Source of the DNA: Nipponacmea schrenckii
Taxonomy: Eukaryota; Mollusca; Gastropoda; Lottiidae
Length of the DNA: 64,000 nt
Reading direction: 5' to 3'
NCBI GenBank assembly: GCA_030562195.1
Contig: JAUJPP010000001.1
Coordinates: 10,346,472 to 10,410,471 of the forward strand
Of this stretch, positions 47,301-59,300 are shown piece by piece; the stretch's first letter is position 1, and each line of letters opens with the position of its first letter. The translations under genes were made by a program, and so were the position numbers. The notes beneath the pieces are model-generated. The model was given only the letters and a program-made list of their open reading frames with translations, was not told the DNA's origin and did no database searches.

Positions 47301-50300
47301 ATCTGGACAATCAAAGTTTTTTTTTGTCGCAGATAAACACAATTTGAAATCCGAATACAATTTGTGACTTGTTGCCGTGGTACTGGTTCCGTCTTTCTTC
47401 TTTCGTACAGATAACCTTTTCGATAGGCTTTTGGCTTGAATATTTTTGTGACGTCGATGTTCATGCCAGGGACAGTCGTACGGTTGTCTTTCTTTCATTT
47501 TCTTTCACATAAGAAACAAAGGCCGACTAAAATCCCTTTACAGCCAAAGTAATTAAACCCAGCTTCGGCTAAAGAGATTGGTGTAATTTAGATTTAGGCC
47601 TTTGGACAAAAGTGTCGCGATGATCCTCGAACCACAGGTATCGGTACATGTCTAATGAAAATTCCAATGTAGGTGAATTATATTGATTGGACGAGGCGGC
47701 GCTGTAGCTAATCAAATGTCTAAAAATTCACGTGATCTGACACGTGATCTCTGGCCTTATAAAACAGCGTGCTTTGAATAGGTAGAAATACATTCGCCAT
47801 AGATAGTGCAGATTTTAAGGAATGTGACATTTATCATAAGACAAAATCCTATGGCCTATTATGACCATCCAGAGGATGACTGGTTCCAGTGCCTATGGTG
47901 TATGGCCATAGTTCGACCGACAATGGAGAGTATGCTGAAGAAACCGAAAGAAGTCTATACGTGTCGGTGATCGTATTTTGACAAATTATTCAACAGTCGT
48001 CATCAAAACAGCTACCTAATACATCTAAGTTTTTTCCCTTTTCGCAAAGTGGGATTTTCCCCAATGTCAGTATGACAACCAGTATAGCAACCAGTATGAC
48101 TTCAGTCGTTGCCGAGCAACCAGTATGATTTCAGCCGTTGCCCAGCAACCAGTATGACGTTAGCCGTTGCCTAGCAGCCGGTTTTGATAAAGACAATCCC
48201 TCACATAATACTGGTTTATGACTGTTAAAAAAAACAAAATTCAGAATGGAAGTTCTTTATGTGGGCTACTCTTATAATTCCAAACTAGATCGTATTTCCA
48301 TAGGTTTAATGACATTTAATCAAAAAAATATACCTACCTGATATTATCAAAACTTGGATTGTTGAGTTCTTCCTTCTCAAATAAAGGATTATTTCTGGAA
48401 AATAACAGATCAATTTCTCAATAACAAGTTGTTGTCTTAATAAAAAAATTAAACGTTTTTCTCCATAATATTAAAGGGATAATAGGCGTTAGAACGAACA
48501 TAAAATTTAAAGTTCACTCAAATTTGGACAATAACAGTATATATCCATTAGTGGACTTACCTATACATCAAAATCCCTCTAAAATCCGATAAATCCCCAA
48601 AATAAAGTAGTTAATCATAAAACGCTTGAGCCATCCATCAAGCGATTTTCAAATCGTGTAAATATAAAGGGAAGTAACTCTAACATGTGAGTTTTCACGC
48701 GTCCTTGACCCCTACTGTTGAATTCCACAATGATGCTTTAGCGTTGATTTACCAGACGCTTTTATTCTCAAACTGAATAGAATCGTCGCTGGCTCACTTT
48801 TTTTTAAAATTCCGATTATATTTTTATTGTGGCTTTTTAAAATTGATAAAGTGTGGGATGCATACTTATTTAATTAATAGTCAATATGAAACACAAATAT
48901 AAGCCGTAGGATGAGTGCATTCTAACGCCTATTATCCCTTTAAGCGCAAAAAGAGAACCTAATAATTTTTGAATATCTGACCGAAAATAAGTTTTAGGGC
49001 TTTATGCAATTGTGCAATTAAATATGTGTTATATATTATGTTAATTGAAGTACCTAGATACGAATTAAAAGATAGCTTGTCAGGCAAGATAATATAAACC
49101 CACTGACAGTATTTAATTTGGATAAAAAAAATTTGCAATAACTCAAAAAACATCCATCTTATCTATTCTAATACTCATACCAAGTTTCATCAAAATCTAT
49201 ACAAAATTGTAATCTCTATTGCAACCACAATAGAGTTTTGGCGCAATTTTACTAAGGCAAGGACAATAACTAAAAATAAATTCATTGAAAAATAAAATTG
49301 TCAAATTCAAACTAATTAGTTCCAATGCTCACACCAAGATACAAAATCCATTGCAAATTGTAGGTTTTTTTGCATCATCAATAAAATATTGACAATATTT
49401 TACTACGTCAAGGGCAATAACTAATAAAAATGTTCATTTAAAAATCGTCAAATTCGAACTTGACCACTGCTTTATCATTCCAATGCTCATCCAAATCCAT
49501 AGAAAATTGTAGCTTCTATTGTACCGTACCCATAAAACTTTTTTTACACAATTTTACTTAGTCAAGGACAATCACTCAAAAACCGTTCATCGAAAATCGT
49601 CAAATTTATCAAATGCCAAATGCTCATGCCAAGTTTCATTCAGATCCATAGAAAATTGTAGTTTTATATAGTGTCTGCAACAAATGTTGACAGATTGACG
49701 GACCAACGGACTGACGGACAGGGTCGACCACAATATACGTTCACATACGTTCATGTGGGCGTATAAAAATGGTGGAAATCCATGCCGAACAAACAGATTT
49801 AACAATCAAGTATCCTGTCGCATCTTTACATCTTAGGAAATGACCAAATTATGCCAATTGGGAAATATAGAAAAATGTATAGGATTTTTTTTAATTCGGC
49901 GGATAAAACACCAGTCTGGTCCAAGCCAAACGAGACCGTCACTTCATTACAATTTTGCAATTTTTCTTGTGTGATATTTTAGTCTAACTTATAATAACCA
50001 ACATAATTTTTTAACAAATTTATTTCATTATTTATTATTGTCATCTATTTCTGTAAACTCTTATTATAAGACTGCATGTAATTGTCCTGGTCACGACAAG
50101 ATTATATGAAGATTTTTTTCCGAGAATGTGGGCTTAATTGAGAAATTAAAATGTGATGTTATTATATTAAAATCTTCTTATTTCTAGAGAAATAAGAAGG
50201 CTTGAAATAGAATCTACTTGTCAAGACTAAAGATGAAAACAAAAGAATTCTTATCAGAATAATATGAGAGCGCAGCTCTCTCTTATGGTAACATGTATAC

Positions 50301-53300
50301 ATGAATATGCATCAGAAGAACTTTGCACCACTGGTAGTAAAAAAAAAAAGAAAAAGATGGCCGCCATGGGGGCTGCCATGTTTGTTTACAGCTAGGTCGC
50401 AGTCAATCAAGGTAGTCTCGAAGTGAATATTCTGGAATTCTTAAAATAAATTACATCACAAACACTAAAATAGATGTTTTGTACCATATTTAAACACCTT
50501 ACGTTTAATCTTAATTTTTCCTGAATGTTCTATGCGGGATTTCCATAAACAAGTTTATCTCATATAAGAGTTGTCTTTCCTTGCCGTCCAAATTGCGCTG
50601 ATAGGGCGTTTTCTGACGTCACATGCTATTTATGACGTCGAAATTTGTCAATGAATGACATTATTTATTAATAGCCCTAGTCTGCGCTCTCATTCAAGGC
50701 CATGCCTTTTTCATATTATGAATAAGGCATGGCCTTGAATGAGAGCGCAGACTAGGGCTATTGATAATAATGACAATGAATACGCAAAATAATGTCATTC
50801 ATTGATATATTTCGACGTCATAAATAGCATGTGACGTCAGAAAACGCCCTGTCAACATAATTTCGACGGCAAGACAACTCTTATGGAAATCCCGCATAGA
50901 ACATTCAGGAAAAATTAACATTAAACGTAAGGTGTTTAAATAGGGTACAAAACATCTATTTTAGTGTTTGTGAAAGAAATGTAATTTATTTTAAGAATTC
51001 CAGAATATTCACTTCGAAACTACCTTGATTGACTGCGACCTAGCTGTAAACAAACATGGCAGCCCCCATTTAATTACATCATCAGACCCAATATTGTACG
51101 CGGCACATGGATTAGCTAAAAAGTCTAATCGGATATATCAATCTTATTCACCTATATACACAATCTCCAATGAGTCATAGACAAAACATCTGAAAGAACT
51201 ATGTTATATTATTGTCTTTGTACCAAACCAACCATCTTTTCAACTTGAAATAGCCAGAAATCATTACAGATCCTGACATAGGCCTCTCGTTTTTGCACCG
51301 TAACAAACTGGGCTTCGGATTTCAAGCCTAGAGAATAAGCTCTGACGATGACACACGTCCAGAAAGGCCTTCAAAATGAACCATTCCCATGAACATAACA
51401 CGGGTATATATAACATGATGAAGGATTATCGACGATGGCTCACTCTACACTATGCATGTCTCGTAGATGGTTGGGAATGACAAAAGTTTATGCAAAAGTG
51501 GTGATCTTCACATGCCGAAGAAGCTTGTTAAATTTTAGTGACAATTTTTACCGACCTGAAGCAATTCCCGGTGATATTTATGGATGAAACATGGGATACG
51601 TCTTTTACAAATAGGCCTTGTTTTCAGGTGAAAGAGCGTATAGAAATAAATGAAAACTGTCGACTATCTCAAGATTTTGACTTTTCAGTCCGTCCTTGTT
51701 AGATTACAGAATTGAGAACTATGTCATATTATGTAGCCATTCTAATTTTGACATTTTCAGATATTGTATCATAAGCGAGATGTGCGATGGTAGTGTTATA
51801 ATCTAGTTTAGTCCGGGATTTTTGGAATAACAGGAAAATATGGAATAGGGCGCAGTAGGATCATATTTCCCTAACTTTTTAACTAAAAAATCAAACACAT
51901 CCAAAACTGTTGCATTTTCAAAAAGATGATTATAAAAAGTCTACAATGCGGAGAAGAAATAAAAAAAATAACAAGAGAGATTCCTTACTTTCCAAAACTC
52001 TTCTGTTGTAATATTGGTGATATGTCCGGATGTTTCTTCTTTCCTGAAATCCAAAACAGATTTTTATATGACAAGCTCATTATATTGAGGTTTCAATTGT
52101 GTCTTTCAAAAATAGACAAAATACGATCACGGTGGGCCGCGTGATAGAGATTTTTTCTGGGGTTTCATTAAAATCTGTCAAGAATTGTACCTTCTAACGA
52201 GGCATTATTTCATTAAATATGCTTCGATAATTTGATCTTCAATAGGGTTCAACCTTGGATGATAGTAAACAATTTCATCCAATTGTGATAACATATTGGG
52301 TTCATGCAAGAGCGATAAGACTTATGCCAAGTTTCATCAAAATCTATTTAGAATTGAGCTTTCTAGAGTGTTTACAGGATAATTTTACTTTATATTTTTT
52401 TATTTCAATGATTTTCTATTTGGTTCATTCTTGAGTTATAAAACGCTCTCTCATCAAGTTCATCAAAATTCGTCAAGAATTGCACGCTATAAAATTGTTT
52501 ACGAGTATTTCAAACACAAGGCCAATAACTCATACTAAATATTGATTATTGCGTACGGACAGTGGACATGGGTGACGACAATATACACTGCACATTTCAT
52601 GTGGGATTATAAAAGAAATGAACCTAAGATCGAGGAATTTGATTGGTGGGATGTGTCTACATGATTTCAGATCGTGTGAGGAGTGCAGACACCTACAAAT
52701 ATAAATGAAATAACACCATCTAATTGATATTGTCATGTAATATAACACATATACTTACCAGTGCTTTTAACATCAATAGCTGCTGCTTTCAATTTACGCT
52801 TAAAACTGAAAATGAACACAAATTTTTTATATTTCATTTGGATAAAAACAAATTGTTGGGTACTATAAGCTGCAATGTCTTGAACTAAATAAATTACAAG
52901 TGGTCAATACCGGTATTTCGCAAATTTTCGTATTTCAATTAAAAAATCTTTTAGGTACAAGTAACAACTAATAAGTATTCTTTAATGATAATGTACCTGC
53001 TAAAGTTGCGTAGAAACATAAACACTGTAATAAATAATATTGCGAGCAAACAAACAATTACAGCTATCAAAATATATTCCTTCTTCTTGGATTCATCGTC
53101 ATTCTTTAATGTTTCTTTTAATGCTTTCTGGCAATAAAAAATGTTTACAAGTGGGTACATGTATTGATGATATGTAATTATTATACATAGTGTTATATTA
53201 GTTGCTAGAGACAGCCCTAAGTATAATATATCCGGGCGGGCAGTTTTCAGAATTCTTCAGGGGGAGATCAATAATTTCGAGGGCGGGGGAGTCGGGCATT

Positions 53301-56300
53301 TTAATTTGACTTCCTGACTATTGCTAGATGCTAGTGTCAATGCACAATAATGATTTAAATATGGAAACGACAGTCAGTCAGAAAACGTATAAAAACAGCA
53401 GACTGCAATGACTACATACAAAATTTAAAATTCACTCTACAAGACATGCCTCTTTCAAGAATCCACATGTTTTGAATTTTATTTTGATATTTTCATTATC
53501 CTAATAACTCACATAAACTTCTATAACTTTATACTTTGAATGTATGGATTGTAAATCACCAGAAAAGGTATCTAAGACCCTGGAATGCGAAAATATGTTA
53601 GATTGTATTTAATAGCTATAAGAGCTCTGTCAAAGTGAGAAAAAGTACACATACTTCATAAGAGGCAAACATCGCGGTATACGTTATCTCATGAAAAAGC
53701 AGTATGGAGAACAACATTGCATTAAAGATATTATCAATTTATAACATTTCATTATAAAAAACGAATTCCAGTTCAATCTAAATATATAAAGTACCTTCTT
53801 AGGTCACTAGCATCTAAAATTTTACCATCCTTGGAGACTCCATGTAGAAAAAGATCTGATCTGAAATGTTCAAAACATAAAAGAGCTCGATGAAACAAAA
53901 TTTGATTATGCACAAACAGATATAGAATATATTTTTCATTTAGGCATTGTTTTACATTTCAGTACGAGTACACGTAAGCCTATAAAAGTTAGATAGACTA
54001 CACAACATTAATGGACAAGATATATTAATCGCAGTAAAACAAAATGAATACAAGTAAGTTTATTTGATTCGAAACAATTTTCTTGCAATAGGTTATAGGC
54101 TTCAGTTACTTTCTAAAACTAACCTTGATTTGATAATAGTACCATCATCATCCTCATGAGACAATAATTCATCGGGAACAAACGTAATACCAGTAACATT
54201 ACTTATAAATCTAAAAAATTATAAATTAAAATACATAATATTAGTAACATTACTCAAAAATAAATCAACAAATTATCAACATTATACAGTAATATCATTA
54301 ACATTACTCATAAATCTATAAAAAAAATACCAATTTTTCCTTTATTTAATGAAACATACCCTTTAAATAAAGATATTTAGAATTGGGATTGCCTTTTCTG
54401 GTATAAATGAAGAAAAAACACACATACCCTACAAGATCATCTTGAAATTCTCGAACTTCTTCGGGCTGAGCCAAAAATGTCATCTTGATAACTTGTTTAT
54501 CACCAATCACATATAACTACAATATATTAACGAAAATTGAACTTTTGGCTATTGTTATGTTGTTAAAATTTACATGCGTGATGCTTTCAGTGTCCTTGAA
54601 ACACATAGGCCTACAAAATTTATAAAACCTCCTCTTTACACTCCTTTGAAAATAAACACTTAGAATGAAGGTTAACATTACAGATTAGTCGGCTACATCG
54701 CCAGTTAGTAAAGGCTCAAACTACCAAACCCAACAGAATGGGGATAGGCGTCGTTTTCATTCGCCTGTCTACATGGATTCAAATTATAAACAGTACAGAA
54801 AACCATTACAATATCTTACATTAAGTTTAAGAGTGTCTCCACCTGCTGCATCAGAAACATTAACCACAAGACTGATCAGACCAACAGTACTGGTTTCAAA
54901 CTTTATATTAGTCAAAATTGTACCATTTTTTGTAAGTCTAATTGGGTCCGATGGAAATTCCTTCATATTGGTATAAATATTCCCTGCTTGTTTATATTCA
55001 TGTATACTATATTTGGCTGTGTCCTTGTCTGTAACATATTGCTGAAAAATAGAAAAAATGACAATAACAATTTTAAAGAACACAGGAGCTCCTTCGCAAA
55101 ATTTCTATAGAAATGAAAATGGGGTAGTGCATAACAAAAAATATTTAATTGGCTTTGACATCAGAAACGGCATTATTCTAAGAATACCGGTATTGAAAAT
55201 AGGAGAAGCGCCTATATACTTTTATAGTTGTTTACGATTGGTTACAGTTAGTGATAAAATCGCAAGGAATCTTAAACGGCCACACTGATTACCTGAGTTA
55301 TTCCAGGGTGATTGGTTAGAAACATGAGATTGAGATAATCAAACAATACCTTTAAATCTACTACTTGAAAACCATACTGACTGGTGCTTCTAAAGCCAAG
55401 CGATAGTGTTTCTTTCTCAAATTTCGGTGGATTATCGTTTTCATCTAATATATTGATAAACACAGTGGTCCTGGTAGTAAAATTCTGAACATTATTCTCA
55501 CACCCAACAAATGATCTATCTTCGGCTTCTATATTTAATACTATAGGATTTTGACTTGTCTCTCTATCTAATCCCTTTACTACAGATATTTCACCTGAAC
55601 TACTGTTAATTCTAAAGTTTTCTATATATGTTGAAGCTGAAAATACAAGTCAATTTCAATCAGGAATCGGCATTCTATTATAAGGCATTCTCCATTAAAA
55701 CACTATTGCTTTTGATATATTACGGTAGTCTACGGATAAACAAATCCTAAATTAAAGTAAACACTTTTGATATAATACGGTACTGTACAAACATTTTCTA
55801 TTAAAATACACACTTTTCATATAATACGGTACTATACGGACAAACCTTCTCTATTTAAGTAAAGGCTTTTAACATAATAAGGCACCCTACAGACCATCAC
55901 TCTCTCATAAAGCAACAGGTTTTGATATAATACGGTACTCTAAGGACAAACATTCTCTATTAATAAACCAGCTTTTGATGTAATACAGTACCCTATATAC
56001 AGATTAATATTCTATGTTAAGGTACCAGCTTTTGATATAATACGGTACTCTACGGACAAACACTCTCTGTTAGAGAACCAGCTTTTGATATAACACAGTA
56101 CCCTATATACAAACTAATATTACTATAATATATTAAGGTACCAGCTTTAGATATAATACGGTACTCTGAAAGCTACTGCTCAAATCAGATTTTCAAGAAA
56201 ACAAGGCAATACAAGGGACGCAAATTCTTCATAGCATGGCATGTCAGCTAATTATAATAAATATAGCTAATAATTTTTACATTACCAAGTATAGAGTAGA

Positions 56301-59300
56301 ATATTATTGCATCGTCATCAGGATCTGTAGCTATAACGCGACCAATAGTTATACTAGAATTAGTGTTTTCAGCTACGTCAAATGTTCTGTCTGATTCAGA
56401 ACTGCTATTAAATGATGGTGGATTATCATTGGTATCATTGACATAAATAGTTAAAGTAGGTGTTACTACAGACTTCTTTTCTGGTAAACCCAAATCATAT
56501 GCAATAATTCGAATCTAGAATAAAAACAACTCCAAGTATGTGACTCCAACAGCAATTCTTATATTTACAATTTTTATTTTGACGAGGGCACTCTGCAAAA
56601 AGCGATTATTCCTCAAAGCTCACCATATTCTTTTTAAGTAACTTACTTAATAAATTTTATGTTCTATTTATCTTTCCATTCTTGATGATTTATACATTAG
56701 GAATTGTACGTGTATCAACTATGATTATAATAGGTTATGCAACACGAAATTTCGAAATTATTAAGAAATATTCAGACTTTTTTCATTTTGTTTTATATAT
56801 CCGACACCAAAGTAATTTTTTTTATGAATGTCTTATTTAAATGAACTATTTTTGGTGACTGACTTGATTCAAAAATATCTTATAATGATTATTTGTCTAC
56901 ACGTATAATGATAATAGAAATTAGAGAGCATAAACTTACTTTCAAAATTTTGACAGTTTCGTGATCTAATTGCTTTGCCAATTTCATCTGGCCACTGTCT
57001 TCATCTAATTTGAAATACTGATAATCATTGGATAAGGCTGAATCATTATCAAATCTGTACTTCACTCTCCCATTTCTCTCTTTATCCTTATCTGCATCTG
57101 TTGCCAAAAACTTATAAATATCTTCATTTACCGCAACACACTGAAAAATTACATCAAGATAACTTAATACTAAATACCAAACAACTCTTTCCCTCAAACC
57201 AATCAGTCTAGAACTTTTAGGACTTGAAGCAAAAATAATATCTCAATAAGATAAGTTGAATGTAAATGAAATTTTTAGGATTAATAAATTGATAACTGAT
57301 TACGTGGCATTTATCACCACTTTAACAAAATACTTTCAATATATTTTGCATCAACGGGTTATATCAAAATCAATCGAAAAACAGTTTCTATTGTAATATT
57401 GCGCTTTACGTGACTCCCTTCACGAAGTAAGGGGCATTTACTTCTAAATCGATTTCAATAGAATTAAGAAAACTAAGTAAAATTTGACAAATTTTAATCG
57501 ATAAGGGTAAACCTACCTCGCTTATACGAGGTATTGGTCCAAAATCTTTAAATACCGGTGGGTTTATATTCTCATCTTTTATTTCAATTGAAAGTAAAGT
57601 GGATGAATTGAGAGCTGGACTTCCTTTATCTTGACCAATAACGGTTATATTGTATTTACCAGCTAACCCTCTTAAGGATTTTAATATTATCACTCTAGCT
57701 TCATCACCATTTCTTGTTATATTAAATAACGTGCTTTGATTTTCTAGTGTGTAGATAACTTGACCGTTATTTCCTATATCACAATCAGTTGCTTTGATCA
57801 AAGCTGGCGAAATTGAAGAAATGGTGCTTTTTTCTTCCTTAGTTTCAGGAATTATAGCGGTATATTTCGAATGCACAAATTCTGGAGTACAATCATTGAT
57901 ATCATCAATTATAACTGTTATTGTTTGACTAGCTTTAATACTTTTTTCAGACTCTTTGATAGGATTATCAGTAGCTACTATATTGAAAGTGTAACTATCT
58001 TTATCCTCTCTGTTCAACTCTTTGTCTACAAATATTTCTCCCTGAAAAAAAAAACATAGAGAAAATTAGGAGGAAAACTATTTGTTTGCTTAATAAACTA
58101 AATTTCAGCCAGACTTCGAAGGTATTGGAACTTATTGAACGGATTGATTGATAAAAAGGATTTCTTTCCTCTCGGAAAATACCATGAGAAAATACCAATC
58201 GTACCATAAGTGATCGATAAATTTGGTTCAAAATTTGACACAATTTTTTTTATCACGAAGACAAATTATTATAATAAAATATACGCCCACTAGAGATTTG
58301 AATTTGAATAATATATGGGGCTATAACTTATTTGATAATTGTTATCAATCCCTTGCTTGATCACACCAAGTTTATCAAAATGAATTGAAAATTGCAGCGT
58401 TTATTGCACCCACAATAAAATGTTGATGTGATTTGACAAAGTCGAGGTCAATAACTCAAAAACCGTTCATCTAAATCCAAGGTTCTCAATTTTGTTTTGC
58501 CAATCACCACTAAGCGAATTTCCAATCGAGTCATTCACCCCTCGAGACTTGAGTAATATTATGTGAAAAGACCATTTATCTTTACACATAATAAATTCTC
58601 AACAAAACCACAACTCCGGAAATGCAAATGTGCACTCTGCACAGTGAGGTCACTTGAGAAAACTTAACTCGAGCGTGTCCATCCCCCCCCCCCCCTGGAC
58701 CCGGGCCATTCCCCCCATTTGAGAACAGTGGTCAATTTAAACTTGACCGCCATTGAAAAATCGCCAACTTGACCGCCTTCGTATCAATTTTAATAGGCCT
58801 ACTCATACCAAGATGCATCAAAATCCGTCGAAAATGTTTGCTTTTATTGCACCCACAATAAAGTTTTGACACAATTTTACTGTCTAGGACAATAACTCAA
58901 AAACTGTTTATTAAAAATTCGCAAATTTCGAACTTGACCCACGGATAATCAATTCCTATACTTACACAACATTTCATCAAAATGCATTGAAAATTGTAGC
59001 CTCTATTGCATCCACAATGCAATTTTTAAGTGATTTTACTAAGTCAAGGGCAATAACTCAAAAGCTGTTCATGGAAAAATTGTCAAAATCGAAGTTGACC
59101 GCCGTCTTATCCATTCCAATGTTCACACAAAGTTTCATCAAAATCCATTGAAAATTGTAGCTTCTATTCTGTCTACAACTACTGTTGACCGATATTATCA
59201 TATTCATGTGGGCGTATAAAAATGTATTTCAACTCACTGAGTTTGGATCAATTCTGAATGAATCTGAATCTTCACCGGATAAGCGGTAGGTCACATTAGC

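Larger units (their letters stand above)
41384..48337 (-). other. Cadherin intron 19 filled with retroelements
   Basis: This 7-kb intron holds a THAP-like remnant (plus strand), a degenerate BEL/Pao element and a Penelope-like fragment (both minus, the same direction as the gene), and a short tandem array with X-box-like motifs near 48.1 kb. Confidence 0.8.
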
